From: Methanosarcinales archaeon
Lineage (GTDB): Archaea > Halobacteriota > Methanosarcinia > Methanotrichales > Methanotrichaceae
Direction of reading: 5' to 3'
Assembly (NCBI GenBank): GCA_013415595.1
Contig: JAAEEW010000007.1
Location: 1 to 24,351 of the forward strand
DNA length: 24,351 bases
Part shown: in pieces, positions 7,726-15,530 of the stretch
Layout: each line of letters opens with the position of its first letter
Position numbering within the stretch: position 1 is the first letter of the stretch
Position numbers and translations under genes: made by a program
The notes under the pieces: model-generated
Told to the model about the DNA's origin: nothing
Seen by the model: the letters and a program-made list of their open reading frames with translations, nothing else
The model's database searches: none

Positions 7726-8918
7726 AGGCCCTTCTCTTCGATCCCTTCTCCGGCGCCTCCGGGGACATGATCATGGGCTGCCTGCTGGACCTGGGCGCAG
7801 ACCCTTCTGCGGTGGACGAAGCGGTGCAGTCGGTGGGCTGCCGCCTGGAGATCGCTCCGGCCACCCGGGGCCACCTCCGGGCCACCAGGGCCATCGTCCG
7901 GGCAGACCGCCGCTTTCACACCCTGGCCGAGGCCTGCTCCATTCTGGAGGAGTCCAGCCTCGGCCCGGCGGCCCTCTCCCGGGCCAGGGGCATTCTGGAC
8001 GCCCTGGCCGCCGCCGAGGGACGGGTGCACGCAGTGGAGAAGGAGGAGGTCCATTTCCACGAGATAGGGGCCCTGGACGCCCTGGCGGACATCGCCGGCT
8101 GCTGTGCCGCCCTGGAGAACCTGAAGCCGGAGCGGGTGCTGTCCCTTCCCGTCTTTGTGGGCGGGGGGACGGTTCGCTCCGCCCACGGGCTGCTGCCCGT
8201 CCCCGCTCCGGCCACCATGGAGATTCTCTCTGCCCGCTCCATCCCCTGGCAGGGAGGGCCGGCGGCCAGGGAGCTCCTGACCCCCACCGGAGCGGCCATC
8301 CTGGCCAACGTTGTGGACGATTTCCTGGAGGCCTTCCCCCAGGTCCGGGCCAGCCGGGTGGGCTACGGAGCGGGATCCTGGGAGGGTGAGGAGGTGCATA
8401 ACCTGCTGCGGGGTGTGGTGGGCACGGTCCGCCACCACCTGGGCACTGACCGGGTATCCCTCCTGGAGACCAACGTGGACGACGTCACCGGGGAGGTGCT
8501 GGGAAACCTGGTGGATCTGCTGATGCAGGACGGGGCCCTGGACGTCTCGGTCATCCCGGCGGTGATGAAAAAAGGAAGAAGCGGCAGCCTGATCCGGGTA
8601 ATTGTGCGGGAGGACGACCTGGAGAGGATCTCCCTGCGGGTCATGCGGGAGACCGGATCCCTGGGGCTGCGGATCTTCCCGGTGATGCACCGCCTGGTGG
8701 CCGGTCGCCGGGGCATGTTGGTGAAGGCAACGCTAGGCGGGGCGGTGCACGAGGCAAAGGTTAAGGTCAGCTTCCTCGGCCAGGAGGTCCTGAACGTCAA
8801 GCCGGAGTTCGAGGACTGCAAGAGGATTGCCTCCGCCACCGGCCTGCCCCTCAAGGAGGTGGCCCGGGCCCTGGCGGAGGAGGGCTGGAGACAGGTCGGA
8901 GAGGACCATCCATCATAA
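7722..8918 (+). CDS. larC: LarC family nickel-pincer cofactor protein (DUF111)
   Basis: This 398-residue protein belongs to the LarC family, which in lactobacilli inserts nickel into the pyridinium pincer cofactor of lactate racemase, using CTP. The N-terminal FDPFSGASGDM (6-16), HFHEIGALDALADI (111-124) and the later ETNVDDVTGEVLG are characteristic. It is one continuous frame, unlike the frameshift-split larC1/larC2 of Lactobacillus. It overlaps the previous stop by 4 bases (ATGA). No larA, larB or larE is nearby, so the user of the cofactor is not known; another LarA-type epimerase elsewhere in the genome would be needed. Confidence 0.92.
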   Translation: MKALLFDPFSGASGDMIMGCLLDLGADPSAVDEAVQSVGCRLEIAPATRGHLRATRAIVRADRRFHTLAEACSILEESSLGPAALSRARGILDALAAAEGRVHAVEKEEVHFHEIGALDALADIAGCCAALENLKPERVLSLPVFVGGGTVRSAHGLLPVPAPATMEILSARSIPWQGGPAARELLTPTGAAILANVVDDFLEAFPQVRASRVGYGAGSWEGEEVHNLLRGVVGTVRHHLGTDRVSLLETNVDDVTGEVLGNLVDLLMQDGALDVSVIPAVMKKGRSGSLIRVIVREDDLERISLRVMRETGSLGLRIFPVMHRLVAGRRGMLVKATLGGAVHEAKVKVSFLGQEVLNVKPEFEDCKRIASATGLPLKEVARALAEEGWRQVGEDHPS

Positions 8919-8931
8919 TATTATAATAATA
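8919..8931 (+). promoter_or_regulatory. TATA-like box before the hemL operon
   Basis: TATTATAATAATA directly follows the larC stop, in a GC-rich setting. Transcription would begin near 8950, leaving a leader of about 60 bases before hemL. A second weaker box, GATTAAGCTTTA, lies at 8973-8984. Confidence 0.5.
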
Positions 8932-9012
8932 GTAGTGGAATTGGCACCTGAAGCGGCTATTATCGCAAGGTTGATTAAGCTTTACCCGGACTGTTGCTGA
9001 GGTGTATTTCCC

Positions 9013-10281
9013 GTGAAACTCGATGCCTCTGCGAGCCTCTTTGAGACGGCCAGGAAGCTGATGCCAGGGGGCGTCAGCAGCCCGGTGAGGGCCATTTCCC
9101 CCCTGCCTTTTTACGTCGCCCGGGCCAAGGGCCCCTACCTGTGGGATGCCGACGGAAACCGCTACATAGATCACTGTCTAGCCTACGGCCCCATGATCCT
9201 GGGGCACCGCCACCCGGCCATCCTGAGGGCGGTGGCCGAACAGATGGAGAACGGCTGGCTCTACGGAACTCCCACCGAGCTGGAGGTGCAGCTGGCCCAG
9301 AGGATCTGCGGCCTTTACCCGTCCGTGGACATGCTGCGGTTCGTGAGCACCGGCTCCGAGGCCACCATGGCCGCCATCCGCATAGCCCGGGGGGCCAGCG
9401 GCAGGGACAGGATCGTCAAGATCGAAGGCGGATTTCACGGAGCCCACGACTGCGTGCTGGTGAAGGCCGGATCGGGGGCCACCACCCTGGGGACTCCCGA
9501 CTCCCGGGGAGTGCCGGTGGACACGGCCAAAAACACCCTCCAGCTCCCATTCAACGACCTGGAGGCCATGGAGCGGGTGTTCAAGGACAACCGGGGCCAG
9601 ATTGCGGCAGTGATCATGGAGCCGGTTCTGGGAAACATCGGCCCGGTGCTGCCAGAGCCCGGATACCTGGAGGGAGTGAGGGATCTGACCAGGGAGCACG
9701 ACATCCTGCTCATATTCGACGAGGTCATCACCGGGCTGCGCCTCAGCCTGGGCGGAGCCCAGAGCTACTACGGGATCACCCCGGACCTGACCACCCTCGG
9801 GAAGATCGTGGGCGGCGGGTTTCCCATCGGAGTGGTGGGAGGCCGGCGGGAGCTGATGGAGAACGTGGCCCCCCAGGGCGGGGTGTACCAGGCGGGAACC
9901 TTCAACGGCAGCCCGGTCTCCATGGCCGCCGGAATTGCCACCATCGACTTCATGCAGCGAGAGCAGGCCCTGGACCGGGTCAACGCCACCGGCGAGCGGG
10001 TGAGGAGGGCCCTCTCCGAGATAGTCGCCGACCTGGGGCTGGGCTACAGCGTGACCGGGATTGCCTCCATGTTCAAGGTGTTCTTTGGGGAGCGGCCGAA
10101 GAACTACACCATGGCCCTGAAATGCGACAAGGCCGGCTATCTGAGGTTCTTCCACCGCATGCTGGAGGCCGGGGTGTTCCTCACCCCCAGCCAGTACGAG
10201 ACCGACTTCCTCTCCCTGGCTCACCACGAAGAAGTGGTAGAAAAGACACTGGAGGCATTCAAGTCAAACCTGAGAGGCTGA
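9013..10281 (+). CDS. hemL: Glutamate-1-semialdehyde 2,1-aminomutase
   Basis: HemL is the PLP enzyme that turns glutamate-1-semialdehyde into 5-aminolevulinate, the second step of the C5 tetrapyrrole pathway. In its 422 residues LMPGGVSSPVRA (16-27), VSTGSEATMAAIR (111-123), FDEVITGLR (235-243) and TTLGKIVGGGFPIG (260-273), with the PLP lysine K264, are classic. The start is GTG 9013; GAGGTG sits at 8999-9004, an 8-base spacing. It is the first gene of a four-gene tetrapyrrole operon, and its stop overlaps the beginning of hemC. hemA and hemB are not in this window. Confidence 0.96.
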   Translation: MKLDASASLFETARKLMPGGVSSPVRAISPLPFYVARAKGPYLWDADGNRYIDHCLAYGPMILGHRHPAILRAVAEQMENGWLYGTPTELEVQLAQRICGLYPSVDMLRFVSTGSEATMAAIRIARGASGRDRIVKIEGGFHGAHDCVLVKAGSGATTLGTPDSRGVPVDTAKNTLQLPFNDLEAMERVFKDNRGQIAAVIMEPVLGNIGPVLPEPGYLEGVRDLTREHDILLIFDEVITGLRLSLGGAQSYYGITPDLTTLGKIVGGGFPIGVVGGRRELMENVAPQGGVYQAGTFNGSPVSMAAGIATIDFMQREQALDRVNATGERVRRALSEIVADLGLGYSVTGIASMFKVFFGERPKNYTMALKCDKAGYLRFFHRMLEAGVFLTPSQYETDFLSLAHHEEVVEKTLEAFKSNLRG

Positions 10282-11192
10282 TCATCGGCAGCCGGGGCAG
10301 CCCCCTGGCTCTGAGGCAAACGGAGATGGCCCTGGACCTGATGAGGGCCCGGGGAGTGGACGCAGAGATCAAGGTAGTGAAGACCAGCGGGGACCTGTTC
10401 CTGGACCGACCGCTGCACATGCTCTCCGGCCAGGGGGTCTTCGTGCGGGAGATAGACGAGCGGATGCTGGCTGGAGAGATCGACCTGGCGGTGCACAGCA
10501 TGAAGGACCTGCCCAGCAAGAGGCCTCCCCGGATCAGCATCGCCGCCATAATGCAGAGGGACTCCCCCCACGACGTGCTGCTGAGCAGGGAGGGATACGC
10601 CTTCGACGAGCTGCCGGAGGGAGCCCTGGTGGGGACGTCCAGCATGCGACGGTCGTCCCAGATTCACCGGGCCCGGCCGGACCTGAGGACGGAGAGCATC
10701 CGGGGCAACCTGCAGACCAGGCTTCGAAAGCTGCAAGAGGGCAACTACGACGCCATCATCCTGGCCGAGGCCGGAATCCAGCGCATGGGCCTGGATCTCG
10801 AGTACTCTATCCTGGACCGGGAGAGGTTCGTCCCCTCGGCCAACCAGGGGACCATCGTGGTGGCCGGGGTCAGGGGGTCGGAGGGCGAGGCTGCGGCCCG
10901 GCTGATCGACCACCCCCCCAGCAGGAGAGAGACCCTGGTAGAGCGAAGGGTCCTGGAGGTGGTGGGCGGTGGATGCGTGGTTCCGGTGGCCGTGCACGCC
11001 CGGGCTGAGAATGGAGGGCTGCGGCTGGTGGCGGAGGTCCTCTCCCTGGACGGCCGGAGGTTCGTGCGGGTGGACGAGAACCTGAGCGGAGAGGGGCAGG
11101 AGCTGATGGACCAGGCAGAGAAGCTGGGATGCAGGCTGGTGAACATGGGAGGCAGAGAACTGGTGGAGGAGGCGATCAGGATTGGCAGGTAA
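10278..11192 (+). CDS. hemC: Hydroxymethylbilane synthase (porphobilinogen deaminase), apparent CTG start
   Basis: HemC links four porphobilinogens into hydroxymethylbilane. The 304-residue frame opens with IIGSRGSPLALRQTE, the expected N-terminus, and shows HSMKDLP (73-79) with catalytic D77, GTSSMRRSSQ (119-128), IRGNLQTRL (141-149) and GGGCVVPVAVHA (230-241), where C233 carries the dipyrromethane cofactor. No ATG, GTG or TTG exists in frame close to the N-terminus. The codon where family members have Met is CTG 10278, and it overlaps the hemL stop as CTGA, mirroring the usual ATGA coupling. The nearest ATG downstream (10326) would delete the first 16 residues, including the conserved substrate-binding start. 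ATT 10257 is another, less natural, possibility. Confidence 0.92.
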   Translation: MIIGSRGSPLALRQTEMALDLMRARGVDAEIKVVKTSGDLFLDRPLHMLSGQGVFVREIDERMLAGEIDLAVHSMKDLPSKRPPRISIAAIMQRDSPHDVLLSREGYAFDELPEGALVGTSSMRRSSQIHRARPDLRTESIRGNLQTRLRKLQEGNYDAIILAEAGIQRMGLDLEYSILDRERFVPSANQGTIVVAGVRGSEGEAAARLIDHPPSRRETLVERRVLEVVGGGCVVPVAVHARAENGGLRLVAEVLSLDGRRFVRVDENLSGEGQELMDQAEKLGCRLVNMGGRELVEEAIRIGR

Positions 11193-12642
11193 GGTGTATT
11201 TGGTTGGAGCCGGACCGGGTGACCCGGAGCTCTTGACGTTGAAGGCCAGACGGCTCCTGCAGGAGGCAGAGGTGGTGCTCTACGACCGGCTGCTCAGCCC
11301 CAGGATGATGGAAGGGCTGAAGGCCGAGCTGATCGACGTGGGAAAGTCGGCAGGGCGCCACAAGCTGACCCAGGAGGAGATCAACCAGCTCTTGATAGAG
11401 AAGGCAGAAGCAGGACACGTAGTGGTCAGGCTGAAGGGAGGGGACCCTTTCGTATTCGGCAGGGGGGGCGAGGAGGCCCTGGCCCTGAGGGAGAGGGGAA
11501 TTGCGGTGGAGGTGGTCCCCGGGGTGACCTCCGCCGTGGCCGTCCCCGAGCTGGCCTGGATACCGGTGACCCACCGCCACGTCTCCACCTCCCTCACCGT
11601 GGTCACCGGCCACGAGGAGCCGGGGAAGGACAACCCCCTGGACTGGGGGGCCCTGGCCAGGCTGGGGGGTACACTGGTGGTGCTGATGGGGGTGTCCCGG
11701 CTGGCCGAGAACACCGACCTGCTGATCAGGGGCGGCCGGTCGCCGGAGACTCCGGCGGCCATAATCGAGAAGGGCGGCTGGCCGGAGCAGCGCACGGTCA
11801 GGGGGACCCTGGGAACCATATCCGAGCTGGCCCGGGAGGCGGGGGTGGAGCCGCCGGCCATCCTGGTGGTGGGAGAGGTGGTGAAGCTGGCCCCCCTGCT
11901 GGCCACCCCCAGGATGGCCATATTCCGGGCCAGGAACCAGATGGCCGACTCGGTGGCCCTCTGCCAGGCCTACGGATTTCAGGCCGTGCCCGCCCCGGCC
12001 ATCGGCCTTAAGCCCCTGGAGCTTCCCGGAGACCTGAAGGAGAGGATCGAAGGGGCGGACTGTGTGGTCTTCACCAGCTCCAACGGAGTGGAGATGGCCC
12101 TGAAGCACGACCTGAAGGATGCCCTCTCCCGGACCAGGGTGGCGGCCATCGGCCCCATGACCGGGAAGGCCCTGGAGGAGAGAGGGATCGCCGTGGCCCT
12201 GATGCCCCGGGAGTTCAGCTCTCTGGGCCTGGTGGAGGCTCTATCAGGCTGCCGGAAGGTCCTGTTGCTTCGAAGCGCCAGGGGAAGCCCGGCCCTGGTC
12301 TCGGGGCTGCAGGAGAAGGGCGTGGAGGTGGAGGACCTGCCCATCTACGACCTGGAGGGCTCTGGCGACCCGCTGCTGGACGAGCTGATCAGGATTGCCG
12401 CCGGCCTGGACGTCTTTGCCTTTACCAGCGGCTCCACCTCCCGCTACCTGATCAAGAGGGCCCGGGAGATGGGGATGGAAGACCAGCTCCGCCGGGCCCT
12501 GGCCAGAGCCAGGGTGGCGGCCATCGGACCTCCCACCGCCGACGAGCTGGAGCGCCTCGGGATCCGGGTGGACGTGATGCCGGAGCGCTACACCTTCGAA
12601 GAGATGCTGAAGGCAATAAAGGAAAGCATGAGGCCTGAATGA
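11182..12642 (+). CDS. cobA-hemD: Fused uroporphyrinogen-III C-methyltransferase and uroporphyrinogen-III synthase
   Basis: Residues 1 to about 240 are SUMT (CobA), which adds two SAM-derived methyl groups to uroporphyrinogen III to make precorrin-2: VGAGPGDPELLT (8-19), KGGDPFVFGRGGEE (85-98), VPGVTSA (112-118) and TGH (142-144) are seen. From about 243 to 486 a HemD domain follows, which closes hydroxymethylbilane to uroporphyrinogen III: it begins TPRMAIFRAR and has FTSSNGV (297-303) and a later FTSGSTSRYL. CobA-HemD fusions are known from other prokaryotes. The chosen start is TTG 11182, giving MAGKVYLVG as in relatives and overlapping hemC by 11 bases; GTG 11194 is an alternative. The order of domains is the reverse of the reaction order. 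Confidence 0.95.
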   Translation: MAGKVYLVGAGPGDPELLTLKARRLLQEAEVVLYDRLLSPRMMEGLKAELIDVGKSAGRHKLTQEEINQLLIEKAEAGHVVVRLKGGDPFVFGRGGEEALALRERGIAVEVVPGVTSAVAVPELAWIPVTHRHVSTSLTVVTGHEEPGKDNPLDWGALARLGGTLVVLMGVSRLAENTDLLIRGGRSPETPAAIIEKGGWPEQRTVRGTLGTISELAREAGVEPPAILVVGEVVKLAPLLATPRMAIFRARNQMADSVALCQAYGFQAVPAPAIGLKPLELPGDLKERIEGADCVVFTSSNGVEMALKHDLKDALSRTRVAAIGPMTGKALEERGIAVALMPREFSSLGLVEALSGCRKVLLLRSARGSPALVSGLQEKGVEVEDLPIYDLEGSGDPLLDELIRIAAGLDVFAFTSGSTSRYLIKRAREMGMEDQLRRALARARVAAIGPPTADELERLGIRVDVMPERYTFEEMLKAIKESMRPE

Positions 12643-13817
12643 TCATATTCTCCAAAGCCCTGGCAGACAGGGCCACAGTCTGGGAGGCCCTGCGGGCGGA
12701 GAGGGAAGCCTGCGAGGCCCTGCCCGCCGACCTGGTGCGGTTCTCGGCGGAGAAGAGGCCGGTGGTCATGTGGAATTTGACCCGCCACTGCAACCTGGCC
12801 TGCGACCACTGCTACATCGACGCCCAGGAGCAGGCCTCCCGGCCCGGGGAGCTGACGCTGGAGGAAGGAGTGGGCCTGATCGACGACCTGGCGGAGATGA
12901 AGGTCCCGGTGCTCATCTTCACCGGCGGGGAGCCCCTGATGAGCAGGAACTTCTACGCCTACGCCTTCCACGCCCGGGAGGCGGGATTGAGGACGGTCAT
13001 TTCCACCAACGGCACCCTGATCACCCCCCAGGTGGCCGGCCTTCTCCGGGAGGCAGGGATCAAGTACGTGGGGGTGAGCATCGACTCCGCCCGGCCGGAG
13101 GTGCACGACCGGTTCCGGGGAGTCTCCGGGGCCTTCGCCAGGGCCATGGAGGGCCTTAAGAACGCCCGGGACGCCGGACTTCGGACCGGCCTTCGAATAA
13201 CCCTGACCGCCGACAACTGGCACGAGGTCCCCGCCCTGCTGGACCTGGCCCTGGAGGAGGGCATACCCCGGTTCTGCCTGTACCACCTGGTGCCCACCGG
13301 CAGGGGGGCGAACATGGCCGGGAAGGACGTGACCCCGGAGCAGCGAAGGTCGGTGATCCGATTCCTGGCCGAGGCTGCCCAGGAGCTTCGAGATCGGAAC
13401 ATCGAGATCCTGACCACCGACTCCCCCATGGACGGGGCCTACCTCCTGGAGCTGCTGAAGGAGGAGCCGGAACGAAGGGAGTATGTTCACCGGCTGCTCT
13501 CCAACGCCGGCGGCTGCTCTGCCGGGGCCAAGGTGGCCAACGTCAGCCCCACCGGGGACGTCCACCCCTGCCACTTCATGCCCCAGGTGGTGGTGGGAAA
13601 CGTGCGCCAGCGAAGCTTCAGCGACATCTGGATCGACAATCCCGCACCCGAGCTGCTGGCCATGCGGGGGATGCGGGAGCATCTCAAGGGAGCCTGCGGC
13701 AGTTGCGAATACCTGGAGCTGTGCGGAGGGTGCCGGCAAAAGGCATTCCACTACCGGGGAGACCTGCTGGAGGAAGACCCCACCTGTCTGCTGGAGAGGT
13801 CTTCAAAGGTCGATTAG
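12639..13817 (+). CDS. ahbC: Radical SAM protein of the alternative haem pathway, AhbC-like
   Basis: This 392-residue protein has the radical SAM cluster motif C51-NLA-C55-DH-C58, the SAM-binding GGEP (96-99), and a C-terminal SPASM-type region with cysteines at 293, 311, 353, 356, 362, 365 and 383. The opening MIIFSKAL and the block FSAEKRPVVMWNLTRHCNL (35-53) match the NirJ/AhbC type rather than general SPASM maturases. AhbC removes the acetate side chains of 12,18-didecarboxysiroheme to give Fe-coproporphyrin III. It overlaps the cobA-hemD stop as ATGA, so it is in the operon. AhbA/B, AhbD and the siroheme-forming enzymes are not in this window. AhbD or a NirJ paralogue remain possible; AhbC is favoured from its N-terminus and context. 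Confidence 0.75.
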   Translation: MIIFSKALADRATVWEALRAEREACEALPADLVRFSAEKRPVVMWNLTRHCNLACDHCYIDAQEQASRPGELTLEEGVGLIDDLAEMKVPVLIFTGGEPLMSRNFYAYAFHAREAGLRTVISTNGTLITPQVAGLLREAGIKYVGVSIDSARPEVHDRFRGVSGAFARAMEGLKNARDAGLRTGLRITLTADNWHEVPALLDLALEEGIPRFCLYHLVPTGRGANMAGKDVTPEQRRSVIRFLAEAAQELRDRNIEILTTDSPMDGAYLLELLKEEPERREYVHRLLSNAGGCSAGAKVANVSPTGDVHPCHFMPQVVVGNVRQRSFSDIWIDNPAPELLAMRGMREHLKGACGSCEYLELCGGCRQKAFHYRGDLLEEDPTCLLERSSKVD

Positions 13818-14231
13818 CTGCGCCTGATTTTTAATAGGGCAGGAGGGGATTGGCCCTGGTGCGGGAGTCAGCCCCGTGACGGGAATTGGGCCTGATGCGG
13901 GGAATCGACCATGTGATTGGGGATCGGCCATGTGGCGGGAAGTAGAAATGGGAGGCCACAGCCCGGCTACATTTTTTCTCGGCGGCCCGGCTGGAGGAGG
14001 TCACTTCAGAGGGACCACGGCTCGCCCAACCGGCGTGTCCCGGCAAGGCCTGCCCAGCGGTCCCGGGATTTGAGAGCCCTGGTTTTGCAGCTTTCAGCTA
14101 GCAGGCCCTGGAGGGGCCAGGTTTCCCGGACATTAGAGGGAGACATCCTCCGGCAAAGCCGCATAATGCTGAAGATTTCATACTTTATACTGGAAAGTTT
14201 AATGTACTTTGATGTAGAATTATAATACGAG
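13818..14231. other. Non-coding gap with degenerate repeats
   Basis: No convincing protein is present in these 414 bases. Near the left end, three degenerate copies of a 34-38-base unit begin at 13847, 13881 and 13919 with GGGATTGG, GGGAATTGG and GGGGATCGG. Within them ATCGACCATGTG (13904-13915) recurs as ATCGGCCATGTG (13923-13934). The right end turns AT-rich and carries the promoter for the small gene that follows. Confidence 0.5.
14175..14206 (+). promoter_or_regulatory. AT-rich promoter of the small Lys/Glu-rich gene
   Basis: TACTTTATAC (14181-14190) and AAGTTTAATGTA (14195-14206) resemble archaeal TATA boxes. They lie 30-50 bases before the GTG start and contrast with the GC-rich gap to the left. 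Confidence 0.5.
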
Positions 14232-14360
14232 GTGAGTGAATTGGCACACCACGAGGAGAAGAAAGAAGAGAAGAAGGAAGAACCCGCAAAGGTCGAGCCA
14301 ATAAAGCCTGGGGAGAAGCGCGGCGGCAAGAAGAAGTCCCTTCTGGACACCTGCCATTAG
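14232..14360 (+). CDS. Small Lys/Glu-rich protein of unknown function
   Basis: A 42-codon frame starts at GTG 14232 (or TTG 14241, giving 39 residues) and reads MSELAHHEEKKEEKKEEPAK and onward, ending KKKSLLDTCH. GGTGA at 14231-14235 lies five bases before TTG 14241, which favours that start. The protein is highly charged, with alternating lysine and glutamate and a single cysteine next to the C-terminal histidine. It has its own AT-rich promoter and is followed by a hairpin, so it looks like an independent unit. I do not recognise a family. A disordered or nucleic-acid-associated small protein is conceivable, but nothing proves a role. Confidence 0.6.
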   Translation: MSELAHHEEKKEEKKEEPAKVEPIKPGEKRGGKKKSLLDTCH

Positions 14361-14376
14361 GCTGATGGAACGGGAT

Positions 14377-14428
14377 GGCGGCCGGAGTTCCGGGCCGCCA
14401 AGTTACATTTATTATGATTATAGTTTTG
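14377..14428 (+). terminator. Hairpin and T-rich stretch ending the small gene
   Basis: GGCGGCC (14377-14383) pairs with GGCCGCC (14393-14399) around a nine-base loop, 16 bases after the stop codon. A T-rich tract up to TAGTTTTGCC (14421-14430) follows. The arrangement resembles an intrinsic terminator, although archaea often need only the T-tract. Confidence 0.5.
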
Positions 14429-14448
14429 CCATATTTTCTTTTAATGTG

Positions 14449-14462
14449 TATTATTAAATAGA
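14449..14462 (+). promoter_or_regulatory. TATA-like box before the proline-dehydrogenase-like gene
   Basis: TATTATTAAATAGA is a good archaeal TATA match within an AT-rich 60-base block. Transcription would begin near 14480-14485, some 40 bases before the start codon. Confidence 0.5.
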
Positions 14463-14522
14463 ATATTTTGACTGTATGCATCATTTCTGCTCCCGGGCCA
14501 TCCTCCCCCGGGGCCGGAGCCT

Positions 14523-15449
14523 GTGAGGCTGATGGCTGATTGGGTGGGCAGAGATCCGCTAAAGGCAAAAGCCGGGGACGGAGAGGCGGAAATTCAGATC
14601 CAGGACGACAAATTATTCTACAACCCGGGGCTCACTGGTGAGGACATGGACGGGGATTTGGATCGCTTCGCTCTGCCGGACTGGCAGAGGGCCCGGGAAT
14701 GGTGCAGGGCCAGGAACAGCCAGGGCATAGGGTGCATAATCGACGTGCTGGGGGAGAACGCCAGGAGCAAAGAGCAGGCAGAGCGCTCGGTGCAAAGTTA
14801 CCTGCGCTGCATCCAGGCCATCCGAATGGAGGGGCTCCGGGCCTCGGTCTCGGTGAAGCTCACCGATCTCGGAGCCCTCTACGACCAGGAGTTGTGCCGG
14901 GACAACGCCAGGCTGCTCTGCCGGGAGGCGGCAGAGGTGGGGGTGGGCTTTGAGATAGACATGGAGGGAACGCCCCTGGTGCCCTTTACCATGGAGACGG
15001 CCCTAACCTGCGCCCGGGAGGGACCGCTGGCCCTGGCCGTCCTGGCCTATCTGGACAGAAGCGCCGAGGACCTGTCCCTGCTGCTGGAAAAGGGGATCAG
15101 GCCCCGACTGGTCAAGGGAGCCTACCTGGGAGATACAAACGATTTTCAGGAGGTTCAGAACAGGCTTAAAGCCCTGGCAAAGCAGGCCTACGAAAGCAGA
15201 CAGCCCTTCTCCCTGGGCACCCACGACCCCCAGGTCCTGCAGTGGGCCAGGGCACGATTCTCCATAGATCGGCCCGTGGCCTTCAGCTTCCTGATGGGGC
15301 TGGCCGACCGGACCAAGCTGGAGCTGGCCGGGGAGGGGCGGGAGGTCTTTGAGTACCTGCCCTTCGGCAGCCGGCGGGGGCCCTACATCGCTCGCCGGGA
15401 GAAGTACCTGCGCGACCTGAGAGAGCTGAGCCGCACTCCGGCCCCCTGA
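14523..15449 (+). CDS. Proline dehydrogenase-like FAD enzyme (stand-alone PRODH domain)
   Basis: The 308-residue protein matches the proline dehydrogenase TIM barrel: LGE (76-78), SVKLT (110-114), EIDMEGT (144-150, in place of the usual DMED), RLVKGAY (195-201), GTHD (232-235), EYLPFG (277-282) and ARREKYLR (290-297). PRODH oxidises proline to pyrroline-5-carboxylate with FAD as acceptor. The length fits the single-domain bacterial type (about 300); no P5C dehydrogenase gene is adjacent. The gene stands alone with its own promoter. GTG 14523 is used as start; ATG 14532 is nearly as good. A methanogen is an unexpected place for proline catabolism, so the substrate may differ. Confidence 0.82.
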   Translation: MRLMADWVGRDPLKAKAGDGEAEIQIQDDKLFYNPGLTGEDMDGDLDRFALPDWQRAREWCRARNSQGIGCIIDVLGENARSKEQAERSVQSYLRCIQAIRMEGLRASVSVKLTDLGALYDQELCRDNARLLCREAAEVGVGFEIDMEGTPLVPFTMETALTCAREGPLALAVLAYLDRSAEDLSLLLEKGIRPRLVKGAYLGDTNDFQEVQNRLKALAKQAYESRQPFSLGTHDPQVLQWARARFSIDRPVAFSFLMGLADRTKLELAGEGREVFEYLPFGSRRGPYIARREKYLRDLRELSRTPAP

Positions 15450-15530
15450 ACCCCAGCCTCCTGGGAACGGGGGAGAAGGTCCGAATGCAGGCCGCCGTTT
15501 TTGAAAATCCCCGAATTTAGAATCTTCCAG

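Noticed and set aside
9141..10277. Long open frame leading into hemC
   Set aside because: It is the +2 shadow of hemL; GC-rich DNA keeps it open, and its arginine/glycine/proline-rich translation resembles no protein.
14523..15449. Bifunctional PutA
   Set aside because: Only the PRODH domain is present; there is no aldehyde dehydrogenase domain or adjacent gene.
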